Positions 37,259 through 49,388 of a DNA stretch of 64,000 nt are shown here, one piece after another. Both the position numbers and the translations under genes were made by a program. Every line of letters begins with the position of its first letter. Position 1 is the first letter of the stretch. This stretch comes from Microvelia longipes (lineage: Eukaryota > Arthropoda > Insecta > Hemiptera > Veliidae): positions 80,353,542 through 80,417,541 of the forward strand of contig JACMZG010000008.1 in the NCBI GenBank assembly GCA_018340805.1, written 5' to 3'. A model generated the notes under the pieces. It had not been told where the DNA came from. It saw nothing but the letters and a program-made list of their open reading frames with translations, and made no database searches.

Positions 37259-37865
37259 GGACTTCAAAAGCATTTTTATTACTCCTGCACTGTATTGAAA
37301 AATTTGTTACCTTCTAAGTGGTAAAAGTTATTGTTCTTGTAATAACATTGTAATATTTACTATCCAGCTTCGCTGAACAGTAAAATACATTTCCGCAGTC
37401 AACAAAAAACTCACTAAACAGCGTAAGGTCATAATGTAATATTTTACTTGAACGGAAATTTACAACGTGAAAATACCTTTATGAATAAACAATTAATAAA
37501 TTATCAACCTCCTCCGTAGTCGAGGTTTTAAAAGTGTCAATCAAAATAAATTTTTAGATAATTTTAAAAAGTTTTTAAAAAAACTAAAAATAGTTTTTAT
37601 TAGTTGGTATTAGGATTTCTCGAGTCTCATTCCATATTTAAATAAATTAGTTCTCTTTTTAATAAGTTACATTAATAATAAGCTGCCACTATGGTCGTTT
37701 AATTGTTTATCATTTATTATTGTAATTTTTTTCATAAATTCTTTATTTTAACAGAATAATAATTCAATACAATGCATAGTATAAGAAATTTAAACCTGCA
37801 CTTTAGATTAATAAATAATCTGTGCTGTGCAGGTTGTAATGATTTGTTCAGAGTAAAATAATGTA

Positions 37866-38022
37866 GGTACCTTACATCACACACTCGTAGTACCTTACTC
37901 TTTGTCACACTCGTACTACTTTGTCACACACTCGTAGTACCTTACTACTTTGTCACACACTCGTAGTACCTTACTACTTTGTCACACACTCGTAGTACCT
38001 TACTACTTTGTCACACACTCGT
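37866..38022. repeat. 29 bp minisatellite, about 5 copies
   Basis: Units read CTCGTAGTACCTTACTACTT followed by TGTCACACA. The last three are identical; the second and third are shortened. The unit contains the near-palindrome GTAGTACCTTACTAC. Confidence 0.9.
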
Positions 38023-39448
38023 CGTTATTCTCAATTCTAAAATTATTCTCTATATAAAATTACTTTTTTCTTTGTAATATTTTTTTTTAAATGAAAAATT
38101 TTAATTATTGTTTAATTATTTTTTTGTTATTGTGAGATCTAACTGTTTGTTTTTTAACAGCATGTATAGTGTGAGAATAAAAATTAAAACTTTAAAGTTT
38201 CACGCTTCACTTTAAAGTGAAAGTTGGTAGACAAAATAATAATTGAAAAAACTTAATTAAGTTCATAAAGAGTAAAATTTTTTAGTATAGTATTATTTTT
38301 TAAGTTTTAAACCTTGTGTTGAATTTTTAATCTGCTTAATAGTTTACTTTTTGTTTTTGTGTATTGGTTAATAGCTACTTTGTCTGCTGTTAGTGTGTAT
38401 ATAAAAACAAGCCCAGGAGCCATCCCTTAGTTTTATGTTTTCGTACAGAATTATTTTCTGTATATTGTTTCAAATTCCCTTTCCTGTTTAAGTTACTTTT
38501 TTATTATTAAATTTAACATGTAACAAGTGGCGGAACTAGGTACTCGTACATGCCGCAACCGCGAGGAGCAGGGCAGGGCTCATATTGGGCCTCAGAAGAA
38601 AAAACTTAGAGAAAATAATTTTCTCTAGGTTTTTTTTCGTTTGATTTGTACTTAATTTACTTGCGTCATTTAATAAGTTTATATTAAATGATCCCCCCAC
38701 TAGTTAAGTCCTGTCCAGACTGGAGACAATGATTTGGAAAGCTCTTAAGTCGTTTTGTAGTTACTTGATTCCTTAGGTTATACCTTAGCAAAGGTCATTG
38801 ACGTATTTATAAATCGTTATGTATTCGAATGGTTACTTTCAAAACTTTTTGACACCATATCTATCTTGTTTAATACGTTACATTTGTATTATGTTTTTTT
38901 TTTAAAGTATTAAATAATTAATTGTGCTTGTATAATACTGACTAATTGTTCATTTATGGATTTTTATATTATAATATAATTATGGATCATATAATTTTGA
39001 ATAATATTACTTGTAATTTAAAAAAAATATTTAAAATAATTTACAAAATTACAATAGAATATGGCTACAAAATACTTCTTAGCTCTACTTACAATGTTTA
39101 TTTCTATTTATTTTCTACAGAAAAAAATAAATTAAAATAATTTTATTTCTTCTTTCTATATAATTAATGTACTTCTTTCTCTAGCTCTAGTTTCAATTAA
39201 ACATTCTTTATCGCCTTTTGTAATTTGTAGTCTTAGATTTTGACTAACTTTTTTTCTTTTATATTTCTAGTCATTTGATTTTTTTTATAATAGTTTTTTT
39301 CTTTTGATCTAATTCCTTTTGATCTTCGTCTGATAAAATAATTACCTATATTTTAATTTTAAATTATAAAATTTATAAAAAAATGTAAATTTTAATATTA
39401 TTTATTGAAATAGTAAATATATTTAATTTATATATCATTTATTTAATG

Positions 39449-39705
39449 AAGATTTAGGTCGTACAGTTGTGACCTCGTCAATGTAAATTAAGAATCCGAC
39501 GTTTCGCTTCCACTGGGAGGCATCTTTAGGGATTAAGACATGATGGATAGAAACACAATGCTCTACAAAATTTAGAGCTCAGTTTTGTAGGGCATTCTAC
39601 GCCTCCCACAGAGGAAGCGAAACGTCGGATTCTTCGTCTATATTTACGCGGTCATCTCCGGAAGAACTAAATCTTTATGACCATAACCGCGGAAGCCTAC
39701 GCAGT
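39449..39705. mobile_element. Fold-back element with GACGTTTCGC motifs (possibly Penelope-like terminal sequence)
   Basis: Arms 39449-39521 and 39601-39675 are imperfect reverse complements, and the 79 bp between them folds again (ATGCTCTACAAAA with TTTTGTAGGGCAT). Outside the right arm lies ATAACCGCGGAAGCCTACGCAG, which also flanks the relative at 7010. Each arm contains GCGAAACGTCGGAT, resembling the 3' core of hammerhead ribozymes that are known in the terminal repeats of Penelope-like elements. No coding sequence is present. The class assignment is inference. Confidence 0.6.
39493..39534 (-). ncRNA. Hammerhead-ribozyme-like motif, mutated core
   Basis: On the minus strand: AATCC (39534-39530), CTAAAGA (39529-39523), T, a stem GCCTCC/GGAAGC with loop CAGT (39521-39506), GAAAC (39505-39501), GTC (39500-39498), GGATT (39497-39493). 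AATCC and GGATT pair perfectly as helix I. CTAAAGA departs from CUGANGA at the invariant G5, and one U is extra before helix II, so activity is doubtful. The self-complementary ACGT resembles the minimal helix III of dimer-acting hammerheads. Confidence 0.4.
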
Positions 39706-40439
39706 TTTTCATTTATTTAATGATTTTTTTAACCTAGAGTTAAAAATGTTCTATTTTACTATGAGTTTAGTTTTTTTTATAGATAGGATACCGTAATCTA
39801 ATGTTAATACATTCTTTACTTTTTGTTTTAAATTTAGTCCATTAATGTATACATTTTTACTCATTTCTTAGATAATGTATGTTGTTTAATTTTTTAAACA
39901 GTCATTATCAAAGGCGCCTTGTAATTAAATATTGATACAAGAAAAATAAACACTAAAAAGAAATAATAAAAAAGTAGTAATAAATACTAGCTAAAGAATT
40001 CTTCTTTAACAAAAGAAAGCAAGCCAGGAAGTTAGAACTTTGTTTGGAAAGAATGTAAACAAATGTAATGAATTGTTTACATTGGAATAAACATGAGCGT
40101 TGTATTGTTGGACTGTATGTAAGTGTGTTTATGAGGAGTATGTTTGACTGTGTGTGTGTGTGTGTGTGTGGTATACGAGTGTGTGTTGTTATACATAGGA
40201 TATTATGTAAATATGTCTGTTTTACTCGGAATAGTTTTTATTTTTTGTTGACAAAGTGGCTGTCTACTAAAAGTAAGGAACTATTGTGGACACTTTTATT
40301 TTTTACTTTTATAAAAGTCGGGTTTGGGTGTTTGGGAACTAATTTCTCCTTACGTTATAAAATTTGCTATCCATCCTCTCTAGCTGGTTCTTAGATTTTA
40401 AAAATCAATAATCATTTATATACAGTATGTCTTTAAATA

Positions 40440-41085
40440 GTGATAGTCCTGACACAATATAATTGTGCGAGAGACACCTAGGAAATGTAACAAGCAAAAT
40501 GCAATGCTACATCTGGGAACTGTTTCATCATTCGACATTCGCCATCTTTAATAGCTCGACATAATGTCATGTCCCACTCTGTTTCGTTACGTCTAACTCA
40601 TCAGAGCGCCGACAGAGCCTAAACTCACTCTGACCTCTTATTTATAACAGATTATTTATGTTAAAAACCAAATAATCTGTCAATATTTAACTGTGCGAGA
40701 GACACCTAGGAAATGTAACAACCAAAATGCAATGCTACATCTGGGATTTGTTCCATTATTCGACATTTGTCTTCATTGATGGCTCAACATAATGTCATGT
40801 CCCACACTGTTTCGTTACGTCTAACTCATCAGGGCGCCGACAGAGCTTAAACTCACTCTGACCTTTAATTAAAATTCCTAATAATGTAATGTGAAGTATT
40901 TACCATAGACGAGAGGTGCTCTCTTACCGCATCATGCTTGACAAGCAAAACATATATCATTTGATATGATTTGAACAGTTCCCAGATGTAGTATTGCTTT
41001 TTGCTTGTTACATTTCCTAGATGTCTCTTGCACAATTATATTGTGTCGACTATTCATGTTTTGGAAAACGCGGTAGTATCAAATG
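40440..41085. mobile_element. TTGTGCGAGAG inverted-repeat element with an internal direct duplication
   Basis: The left part begins at GACACAATATAATTGTGCGA; the right part ends with TTGCACAATTATATTGTGTC and ATTCATGTTTTGGAAAACGC. Inside, a unit of about 230 bp (CACCTAGGAAATGTAACAAG, GCTACATCTGGGA, CATAATGTCATGTCCCACTC, TGTTTCGTTACGTCTAACTC, GCGCCGACAGAGC) is present twice (about 40463-40690 and 40691-40880). No open frame is supported. Related elements are at 60825-61497, and terminal fragments are at 9540 and 54078. Confidence 0.65.
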
Positions 41086-41860
41086 GTATAGTAATGTTCC
41101 GTTTTATTCCTATCGGTTACCCATGCAAGTACTGACATCGCTCGTTGTTGGTTAAGACGAGTTGACCGACAAAAACGGTTGATATAATAGCCGTATTAGA
41201 AAGTAATTTTATATATTTACTTGTTACATTTAAGGGATACACTTTGTGTGTATCCCTTAATGTCAAATTTCAACTCAAACTGAATGAGGTTTTGATTTTG
41301 AAAGAATTAAAGGTGTATAGGTGTCGTTACTTATAGACCTAATTCTGACAATAAAACGGCACATTTGTTGGTCTCATATCAATATATGATTTAAAGCGTG
41401 TCGAATTTAAAATTGGTGTGGACATTATTCCTCGTTGTATGAATGTTTTGGCTAATTCATTAATGATAAAAATATATAAAAATTAAAATTCCTTTATTCG
41501 ACTAAAATTCACACAAAATATGAATAATACCTAATTCTTTACTGCGTCCCCGCCCGCATGAGATAGACTTGTGAGCGTAAATTGCCGTGTTACTAAAAGT
41601 TATATTAAAGGATACCAAGACGGTTGGTTCATGACGTCATAAAAAATATTTCTAGCATACCACAATTCTACCTAAATCAGGGGGAATCCCTGATTAGCTA
41701 AAACTAAGAGCATAACCTGGGATGCGAACTCCAGAATATATAAATTCTGACGTTTTATCGACCCCAACCTCGGTAGCGGCTCATTTTTAATAGAACTTAT
41801 TGACATAAAGGACTTATTTGTTAAAGTTTGAGGTCATGATGGATGCGAAAGATCTTTATA

Positions 41861-43170
41861 CTAATTCTTAACTCTTAAACTTTTGTAAACATTTCTAAAA
41901 ATTCATTTTGAGGCCTCAGGTCGGATTTTCACAAGAGCCTATTCGTCTCAAAATCCCCCAAAATTTTACTTCTGAGATCTTTATTACAACATTCAAGACA
42001 ATTTTTTTTATCTCGTTAGTCTTTACAAATTTCCTGAAAATAACTGACATCAGGCTTTTAAAACTTCATAATGCAATTTGTATATTATAATCTATTCTAA
42101 ACCTAGAGTATAACCTATAAAAACCTATAAAACTCTAATATAACCTATGTATAACGTTACTAAACCCTAATATACTACATTAATACAAACACCATAACCT
42201 TCCACCTTTACGCTATAAACACAATATATATCCCTTCTATAACAGCACTTTAACCTTTACTAAACTTATTACTTTAAATATTTACATTGAAAATACTTAC
42301 AAGCATTGAAGTGAAGGCATGTTAAGTTAAAACTTATGATATTTTAAAATTTATCTTAATCTGATCAAAATATTAAAGTATTAATAATATTATGCGAAAT
42401 AATGTTTTTAAGTCCGTACGTATTTGGCTGGTTTAAATTTGACATTTTAGGTATTTATCTAACGACATATATAAGAGATTTATTTGAATTGTTTTAGTTT
42501 CGGAATGAACTATGTGTAGGTTATAGGTTGTTTACTATAGAAAGGGTTTAAGAGGACCCTCCCTCCATTTTGAAAGTTTTTGTTTACATTTAATTCTGTG
42601 TTTACATTACAATGTACTTTTCTATAAGAGTTTAAGGAATCAAATAGAATAACACGCGTACTAATAGATTTCAAGTGATGATGTTTTTAAATAAAACTCT
42701 TGACTTTTTCTGAGGTTTTTTTTATTTTTACTTAATGGTTGAATAATAGGTGGCATAGCATTGTAGTTACGTTCTATAAATGGTGTGTGTAAATTAAAAA
42801 CTTTAAACAAAGTAGTAAGGAATTTTCGTACATATATATATACACTTTAATTCGTAAATAAAACTAACTATTCCTCTCAAAAAATTTGTGTATAATTGTT
42901 GTATATGTGTATTACTCCGATCAGGTTAATTTACAAGCTTTTGCTAATTTTTGCCGGGTTAGTGGCTAATGGCTTCGTACATTTCAGGAGTAAGGTTTGA
43001 ACATTTATAGTATCGATGTTTTGTACCAACTTTCATTCAGATCCGAAAAAATATTGGGATGTTGTCATTGTCATTAGCCGTTGAAATTTGCATATATACA
43101 TGTATGCACATATTTGCATATATGCACATATTATTCAGCTACCAATAAGTACTTGAAAGCAGAGAAGTTA
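41861..43170. other. AT-rich DNA without a recognisable feature
   Basis: From 42100 to 42230 the repeated TAACCTATA/CTATAACC wording gives a low-complexity flavour but no regular array. An open frame at 41908-42090 has no family resemblance. Confidence 0.45.
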
Positions 43171-43174
43171 AGGG

Positions 43175-43280
43175 CTATGGAAACGTGAGCTGAAAAAATA
43201 AATGCGAAGCTGCATTCGGCGATAAATGCTAAGCTCTGACCCACGGACTTGTGACCGGGCGTGGGTTAAAGGATCCATAC
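43175..43280 (+). repeat. Dispersed repeat shared with 61675-61805
   Basis: AATAAGTACTTGAAAGCAGA, GGGCTATGGA, GCTCTGACCCACGGACTTG and GGATCC blocks occur in the same order on the minus strand at 61805-61675. In both places a TA-rich stretch precedes the unit. No family is recognised. Confidence 0.6.
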
Positions 43281-43293
43281 ACACCACATATGT

Positions 43294-43429
43294 ATGTATA
43301 TATATATATATATATATATTTTATATAATATATATATAATATATAATATATATATGTATTATATATATAATATATATATATATATTATATATATTATATA
43401 TATATATTATATATATATATATATATATA
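43294..43429. repeat. (TA)n microsatellite
   Basis: Alternating TA with TATTATA and GTAT interruptions. Confidence 0.9.
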
Positions 43430-43837
43430 AATGTTTCGTCTTCAAAGTATAGTTACTTTGCTTATGTTGGTTACACTCCCTTTACAGTTGATTTGTCATG
43501 CAGCCAGGTTTTCTTGTCTCTCATGTGACCGCTATTCTATGCTATTCATATTAATCCCTTAATGGTATTACCTATCATGCCTCCATGTCTCCCTGTCTAG
43601 TCAAGAGAAACAGGTGTAACGAATAATCATGCTTGGTTGGGTATCTGTCTAATTTAGACAATCGTTAGGTCTTTAGTCAAAAATAATGTATTTTCTTTAG
43701 TGTTTTTCAATTCTTATGTTTTTATTTTAGTATTTTATGCTTGTTTAGTTATGTATTTTACTGTTCCTCTATTTTTATATTATTAATGATTTTGTTTTTA
43801 CTTTATGTCTAATAATATGCTAGGGTAATATATAATA

Positions 43838-44090
43838 TCCCATTAGCCGAATTTTCCAAAGGAAATAATTATATATATATATATTATATATATATATATA
43901 TTATATATATATATATATATATAATATAATATTTATTATATATTTATATTTTATATATATATATATATACATATATTAAATATAGTTATTAATATTAATA
44001 TATAGATAATTATATTTTTATATATAATATATTTATAAATATAAATATATTATATAATTTAATATATATATATATATTATTTTAAGTAAT
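43838..44090. repeat. tRNA-like repeat fragment followed by degenerate (TA)n
   Basis: TATCCCATTAGCCGAATTTTC (43838-43858) matches the sequence downstream of the tRNA-like repeat at 11543, and TA-rich sequence follows from 43868. The same pairing at 11.5 kb suggests that the repeat family carries or attracts (TA)n. Confidence 0.6.
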
Positions 44091-44389
44091 AATTTTTGCA
44101 TGTAGTGTTAGTAGATTATATCGCATTTATATATTTTTAACATCCGATTTTTAATATCTTCTTAGAGAGGTTGATAGGACATTATTTCGGCTGGAGTCTG
44201 TCACGGTTAAATTTCCTCATTATAACATCGCCTCCGTGTTTTACTTGCTTGATAATTTCTGTTTAGAAGAACCCTATCCTTTAGAAAGTCACTGCCATAA
44301 GCCGGACTTGCACTGGCATCATATGGTGGATTTGCTTATTTTCCCATTCAGATACCTCAAGCATTTGCTAATAACCAAAAAAAGGAATC

Positions 44390-47080
44390 GTTAACAGCAT
44401 GTCCACTATTTGCGATTACTACTTAAATCTCACCTTTTACTTATAATCTACATACCTCTTTAGAATCCATGATTTAAGAAGGCTGCATGTACGTTCTAAT
44501 TTCTGCCTTTTTAAGGTTTTTCTCGTGGTATTATCTATACTAGGTTTTTAAAAGGTGATTTTTGATGCAGGCCGTCATTTTTCATAATAGCCGCAAAAAA
44601 TCCCCAGATACAAGAGGTGTCACATACCATATCATTATGATTTTAAAAGGAGCTGTTGAGAAACATCTATAGACTCCCAGATCTAGGAGGTTCTTGGTAA
44701 TCATAGTACTTCTCCAAGAGAGTGTTAGGATTAAATATAGATACTAAATCTACTGTGGAAATAGAAACCTAAAACGAGGTTTAGTGGTATTATATAATCA
44801 GGTCATTCAACCTGAACGATTACCACATCAACATTGTGCAGAACACTACAGCATTGAAACCTGTGAAACAGACACGCGAGTTCACGCTAGAAACCGTGTT
44901 CATACAAATCGCAAACGCGATAATGAAATGTAACGAAGACAGAAAATGAGAACATAGTCTAAACTAAGGTCTAAGTTTAAAGAAAAAGAATTATATAAAA
45001 ATCTAGAGAAAAAGAAAGAATTACAAAAGAGATAAGACATGAAATAGGTTCACTATAAAAACTCATACATCCGAGAGAGAACATAACTTATATATAATAG
45101 AAAATAAACCAAACTTCTTTTGTATTCAATGTTATTAATCAAAGCGAGTTGTTTTCGCGAGCGCTAGTAACTCAATATAATTTACACTCTCTCTTGAAAA
45201 ACTTAGAACTCAGACTGTATGCAGTAATATTGTACGCCCAATAATTGCCTAGGTTCTCTCCATAGCTTCGTTATACTCAGACTTGGTACAAGAAATTAGC
45301 ACAGTATTCATCGACTTATAGTATAGGTTTCTATATAAAAATATTAAGACTCTCAGTATGATCTATTTGATCAAGGACGGTATGAGAGTAAGCCTTAAAA
45401 TTAAATGATAACTCAAGTAATATTGATGACTTATAATTTTAATTAAACGTATAACTAATTTAGTCCATTATTAAATATACAATAATGTAACTCTCTTGGT
45501 CTCTTGCCCTCTCTATTTTCTTATGCAGTTAAAATAGCTTACTTCAGTAAACCGTACGGTTGGTCTTAATGAACTATTAGAGGATATTAAGGCCAAAAAG
45601 TAATCAAAAAAATCATAAATTATTTTAGATAGTAATAAGGTAACTACATTAAATTATAGATTTAGTTCAACTTTACTTAAAAATATTAGTACTCTCGTAT
45701 AATATCCTTTAGAAAAGCAACCCTCTCGGTCCTGAGATATTTAGACATCATTACCAGCTAGAGGTGTTTTCTAGACCAGTAAATTGATATTAATAGGAGA
45801 CAGGTTATCATAATATTTTAGAATAAGTAACTATTAAGTCATCAATATTACTGGCTAATTTTATATAAACCGAATTTACACATTTAGACTCTCTAATACC
45901 CCTAGTAGAAAGCGCTCTGTTCTGTAAAAGCTAATGAGATCGAATATAATTTGAAAAGAGACTATAAATAGATAACAGAGTAAAATTAATTAGACTCTCT
46001 TTATATACTATAAAGCTTAAGAAACCTCTGGGTAGAAACATATGACTTAAGTTAGCATCCAATAATTCGATATGATTTAATGCATAGAGCATAATGTATT
46101 GCATTCGATCACAACAGACCAGGATTGATATTTGCCTACTTTCAGTCTCATTTCATAAAGAATTCTAAACACGATCGGAAATTATTTTAATCACCAGTAC
46201 TCACAATATACGTTTTCAAAAAAAGACACTTAAACTCGAATGCTCAGTGTACAACTCGATTAAGTCTATCATCTCTAAGAAGTATAACGGCATTAAGATA
46301 TATAATCATTATATACATACATACATCATAAATATATATATATACATATATATGTATATATATAGATATTAAAACAGAAATATACATAAAATGACTATGG
46401 GTTTTATTTTTTATTCTTATTTATTCTAGTTTTAATTCTCATCGTGATGGTATATGAGTTTTATATTATTATTAATGACCCTATTTTAGTATATTTTATT
46501 GTGTTTCACTTATCTTTTTCTCTGTATTGTTTTATATAATTTTCTTATTTTTTCTTTAAAACCTTAGACCTTGTTTTAAGCGTTGTTTATTTCTTGTGTT
46601 ATCGTTACAGTTTTCATTTATCTTTTGACGATGTAATACGTTTCTAGGTGAACTCGCGTGTGTTCTCCGGTACACTGCTGTAGTTGAACAATTTTGTTGG
46701 CTTCGTCCAGTTGACTGATATGATTAAACCAAACCTCTTTAGTTTTATCCAGTAGATTGATCTATTATAATCCTAACACTCTCTTGGAGAAGGTTACTAT
46801 GAGGTTACACAGAGCCCCTGGGGGCTCCTATAAGATGTTTCAAGGCCCTTAATATCATAAGATATGGTATGCCCTCTCTTGTTATGGATTGCTTTGCTTA
46901 TCATTAAATATCCGCATCAATAAAATCACCTTTAAAACCTAGTTATATAACCGAAAAAATTGTTAAAAAGGCAGAAATAGCGCGTGCAGCTCTAACACTT
47001 CTATGGCATCTAAAAGAGATAAGATATAGGATGTAAAGTAGAGTTTATAGTTAACTTATAGTGGCATTCGCTACATCTAT
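44390..47080. repeat. Diverged 2.7 kb palindrome
   Basis: The left half is an imperfect reverse complement of the right half. Examples: GAGAGTGTTAGGATTA (about 44718) mirrors TAATCCTAACACTCTC (about 46769). ACACGCGAGTTCA-type sequence near 44874 mirrors TGAACTCGCGTG near 46650. TTTCTGCCTTTTTAA (about 44501) mirrors TTAAAAAGGCAGAAA near 46965. AGTAATATTGATGACTTA (45416-45433) mirrors 45835-45852 exactly. Divergence is by substitutions and indels on both sides, so this palindrome looks old and real. No coding sequence was found. Confidence 0.75.
46780..46880 (-). repeat. Diverged relative of the minisatellite flank at 12900-12990
   Basis: GAGGTTACACAGAGCCCCTG, AAGATGTTTCAAGGCCCT and ATGCCCTCTCTTGT follow the same order as the reverse complement of 12870-12985. 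It includes a single vestige of the 50 bp unit. Confidence 0.6.
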
Positions 47081-47084
47081 CTAC

Positions 47085-47575
47085 CTTATACCTCTATGAT
47101 GTAACTCACGTAATTACTGTTAAAAATATTGTATCTATAAACTGGCATTGATGATTCATAGCAATTTTTTCTCTTAGAAATTATTTTACTTATTTTTATT
47201 TATATGTTAATAATTAGTTACCAAGTTTATTTATTGTACAATTGAATTATAAATAAAAATTAGTATGTTTATAATTGTATTTGTAATTCATACGTATTAT
47301 GTAATCAACTTATTAACTTAATGACATATAGAAATAAATATAGATATACTTTTATTTTGAAAAAGTTTAGACTGTGAGTGTTATAGAGTTTTGATTCTAT
47401 TAAAGTTTAAATGACGTCATTTATCCGTTATACTTGAATAGTTTCCTCTGGTAACTTTCGGATAAAAGTAGCTGCTAAAGTAAACAAATATTTTAGAAAT
47501 ATGACTTTTAAGAGTTTCAACTCAATGTTTGCTACTATCCGTCATAGTATGCATCCGTTTACTTTGTGCCATGTG
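47085..47575. other. AT-rich DNA without a recognisable feature
   Basis: Only an isolated TGACGTCA (47412-47419) stands out. Confidence 0.45.
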
Positions 47576-47580
47576 TAAGA

Positions 47581-48180
47581 GGCAGTGGCGGACTGAATCA
47601 AAAAGGCCTGAGGAGGGTTTGACTTAAAAGGGCCCAAACTTACATCTCAAGGGGCCCAATAAAGGGGGGTCCCATATTGCTTCTCTAGAAGATGGGTCGA
47701 CTTTTAACGAGAATAGTATTAACGTTTACAGCCAACTTAGTTTGATTAGTTTGACCCCAGATCATTGGGGTCTAACCTTCGTATGGGGCCCTTAAACGTC
47801 TAGGTATGTTGATTAAGGGCCATAAAGATCTAAATTTTAAAATATATTTAAAACCTAAATATCTAAAAAAATTAAAAATATAAAAAAAAATATAAATATC
47901 TAGAGCCTATTAATGCTCTTATATAGTCCTGATCAAGTATGCTACGGCCCTTTGTGGGCCTATTCTTAGGGAGATAGCCCTTAAAAGCCTAGGTAAAATG
48001 AATGGGGGCCTATAAGAGTCTTTAGGCCCTACCTTAGAGTATTGGGCCTCTTTGACTCTGGTGTTATGAATATAATACGTAATTATAAATGTATATAGTA
48101 AACTTAAATAACACCAACAACCAATTCTCTCCACTAATCATTATCTATTAAAAATAAATAAATTGACAGAGCCGGCTTTC
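47581..48180. repeat. Dispersed-type repeat starting GGCAGTGGCGGACTG with internal GGGCCC repeats
   Basis: The start GCAGTGGCGGACTG and the abundant GGGGCCC blocks resemble a type of short dispersed repeat seen in many animal genomes. Two internal sections are related about 190 bp apart: GGGCCCTTAAACGTCTAGGT (near 47787) and GCCCTTAAAAGCCTAGGT (near 47978). The end near GAGCCGGCTTTCGG is uncertain. Class unknown. Confidence 0.45.
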
Positions 48181-48457
48181 GGCAAATAGCCATTAACAGT
48201 GCCTAAAACAAGCGAAAATCATAAACTTAAAAATATACAAAATAAAAAGTTTACAGAATAAAAACTAAAATTCACATACAAAAAAACTGTAAAAATTAAT
48301 TTGCTTTATTCTCAAAATGAAGGAAAACAACCTTGTGTCCCTCTTTTCCGTGACTTTCTTGAGCTGTATGAGTATAGAAACTAGAAGGGCCACGGAAATG
48401 AGTCGCGAAATCGCGACCTGTTTGGTCTAAATAACGCTCAGATGTTCATCCTTTTAC

Positions 48458-49175
48458 TTTTCCTCATTTATACCGTAGGTATATAGGAAAAAGACTTCAC
48501 ACATTAAGGATAGGAAAACTTTTAATGTAGAAAAGGTTTTGTGTTAAAACTAAAAATCTGAACCTTTTATTATACATGAATCAGCCACCAAGTAATGTTT
48601 CACCAGCGTAGTTTTTACAAAGTTGTGTATGTATAAGTGTGTGTTACCATCGTAGCTCTTAGTGTGTTAGAGACATGAAACTTTGTTCGGAAATCAATCA
48701 TTAGGTTTAGATCTACTTGTTCTTCCCAGAAATTATTTTTTTTATGACGTCATTATTTAATTCACAAAATTTTCAAAAATTAATATAACGCTGATATGCG
48801 GTTAATGTGATATCTAGAAGTGATGTTGAAAATATGCTGTGATTTTATAATCAGCACGAGTTACATTTTTTTATGACTTGTTTGACGTTTTTTTTAAAAA
48901 GAACTCATTTAAAGGAAGAAAAGTAACAAATTCAGTTTAAATTTGGCATGAGTGTATTTTTTTACACAACAAGTATAAAAAAGTTTCATTTCAATAAGGC
49001 TATGTAAGTTTTTTGTTAGATCAAGTTTCTTAAGGAGCATTGATCTTGGTCACTGGACAGATGGGTGTTCGCTAGTATGAAAACTCATCTTTCTTGTCTA
49101 AAAATGAGTTAAGATGTGCTTAGTTAGGTGTTTCATATTCCGAAGACGAGCGAAGCAAGTCTGAATAATTAGGGT
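48458..49175 (+). repeat. Composite 5S-type element, near complete copy
   Basis: A textbook 5' hairpin: TTTTCCT (48458-48464) with AGGAAAA (48485-48491), and ATACC/GGTAT inside. The middle follows, with TGACGTCA at 48745-48752. A degenerate 5S-like module lies at about 49020-49075 (AAGGAGCATTGATCTTGGTC, GACAGATGGGTG). A short tail has CCGAAGACGAGCGAAGCAAG. It is an independent copy supporting the module order. Confidence 0.8.
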
Positions 49176-49293
49176 GTATGTGCTTATCAAAAAGAGTCAA
49201 CCTTACTTTTTATACAGAAAACTTTATAAGCCTTAAATTTTAAAGATTTAATCTTGGTACTTCTTATATATAAATGAATAAATAAATAAATAA

Positions 49294-49314
49294 ATATATA
49301 TATATATAATATAT

Positions 49315-49366
<52 letters not shown>
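49294..49366. repeat. (TA)n microsatellite
   Basis: Alternating TA just upstream of the retrotransposon remnant; it marks where that remnant is broken off. Confidence 0.9.
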
Positions 49367-49370
<4 letters not shown>

Positions 49371-49388
49371 AGCTTATCAATTTTATAA

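Noticed and set aside
36600..38022. CRISPR-like arrays
   Set aside because: Tandem units are contiguous with no variable spacers, and the surroundings are eukaryotic repeat DNA; they are minisatellites.
40068..40394. 108-codon plus-strand frame
   Set aside because: Contains a translated (GT)n run and has no counterpart in the noisy mirror arm; composition is unlike a conserved protein.
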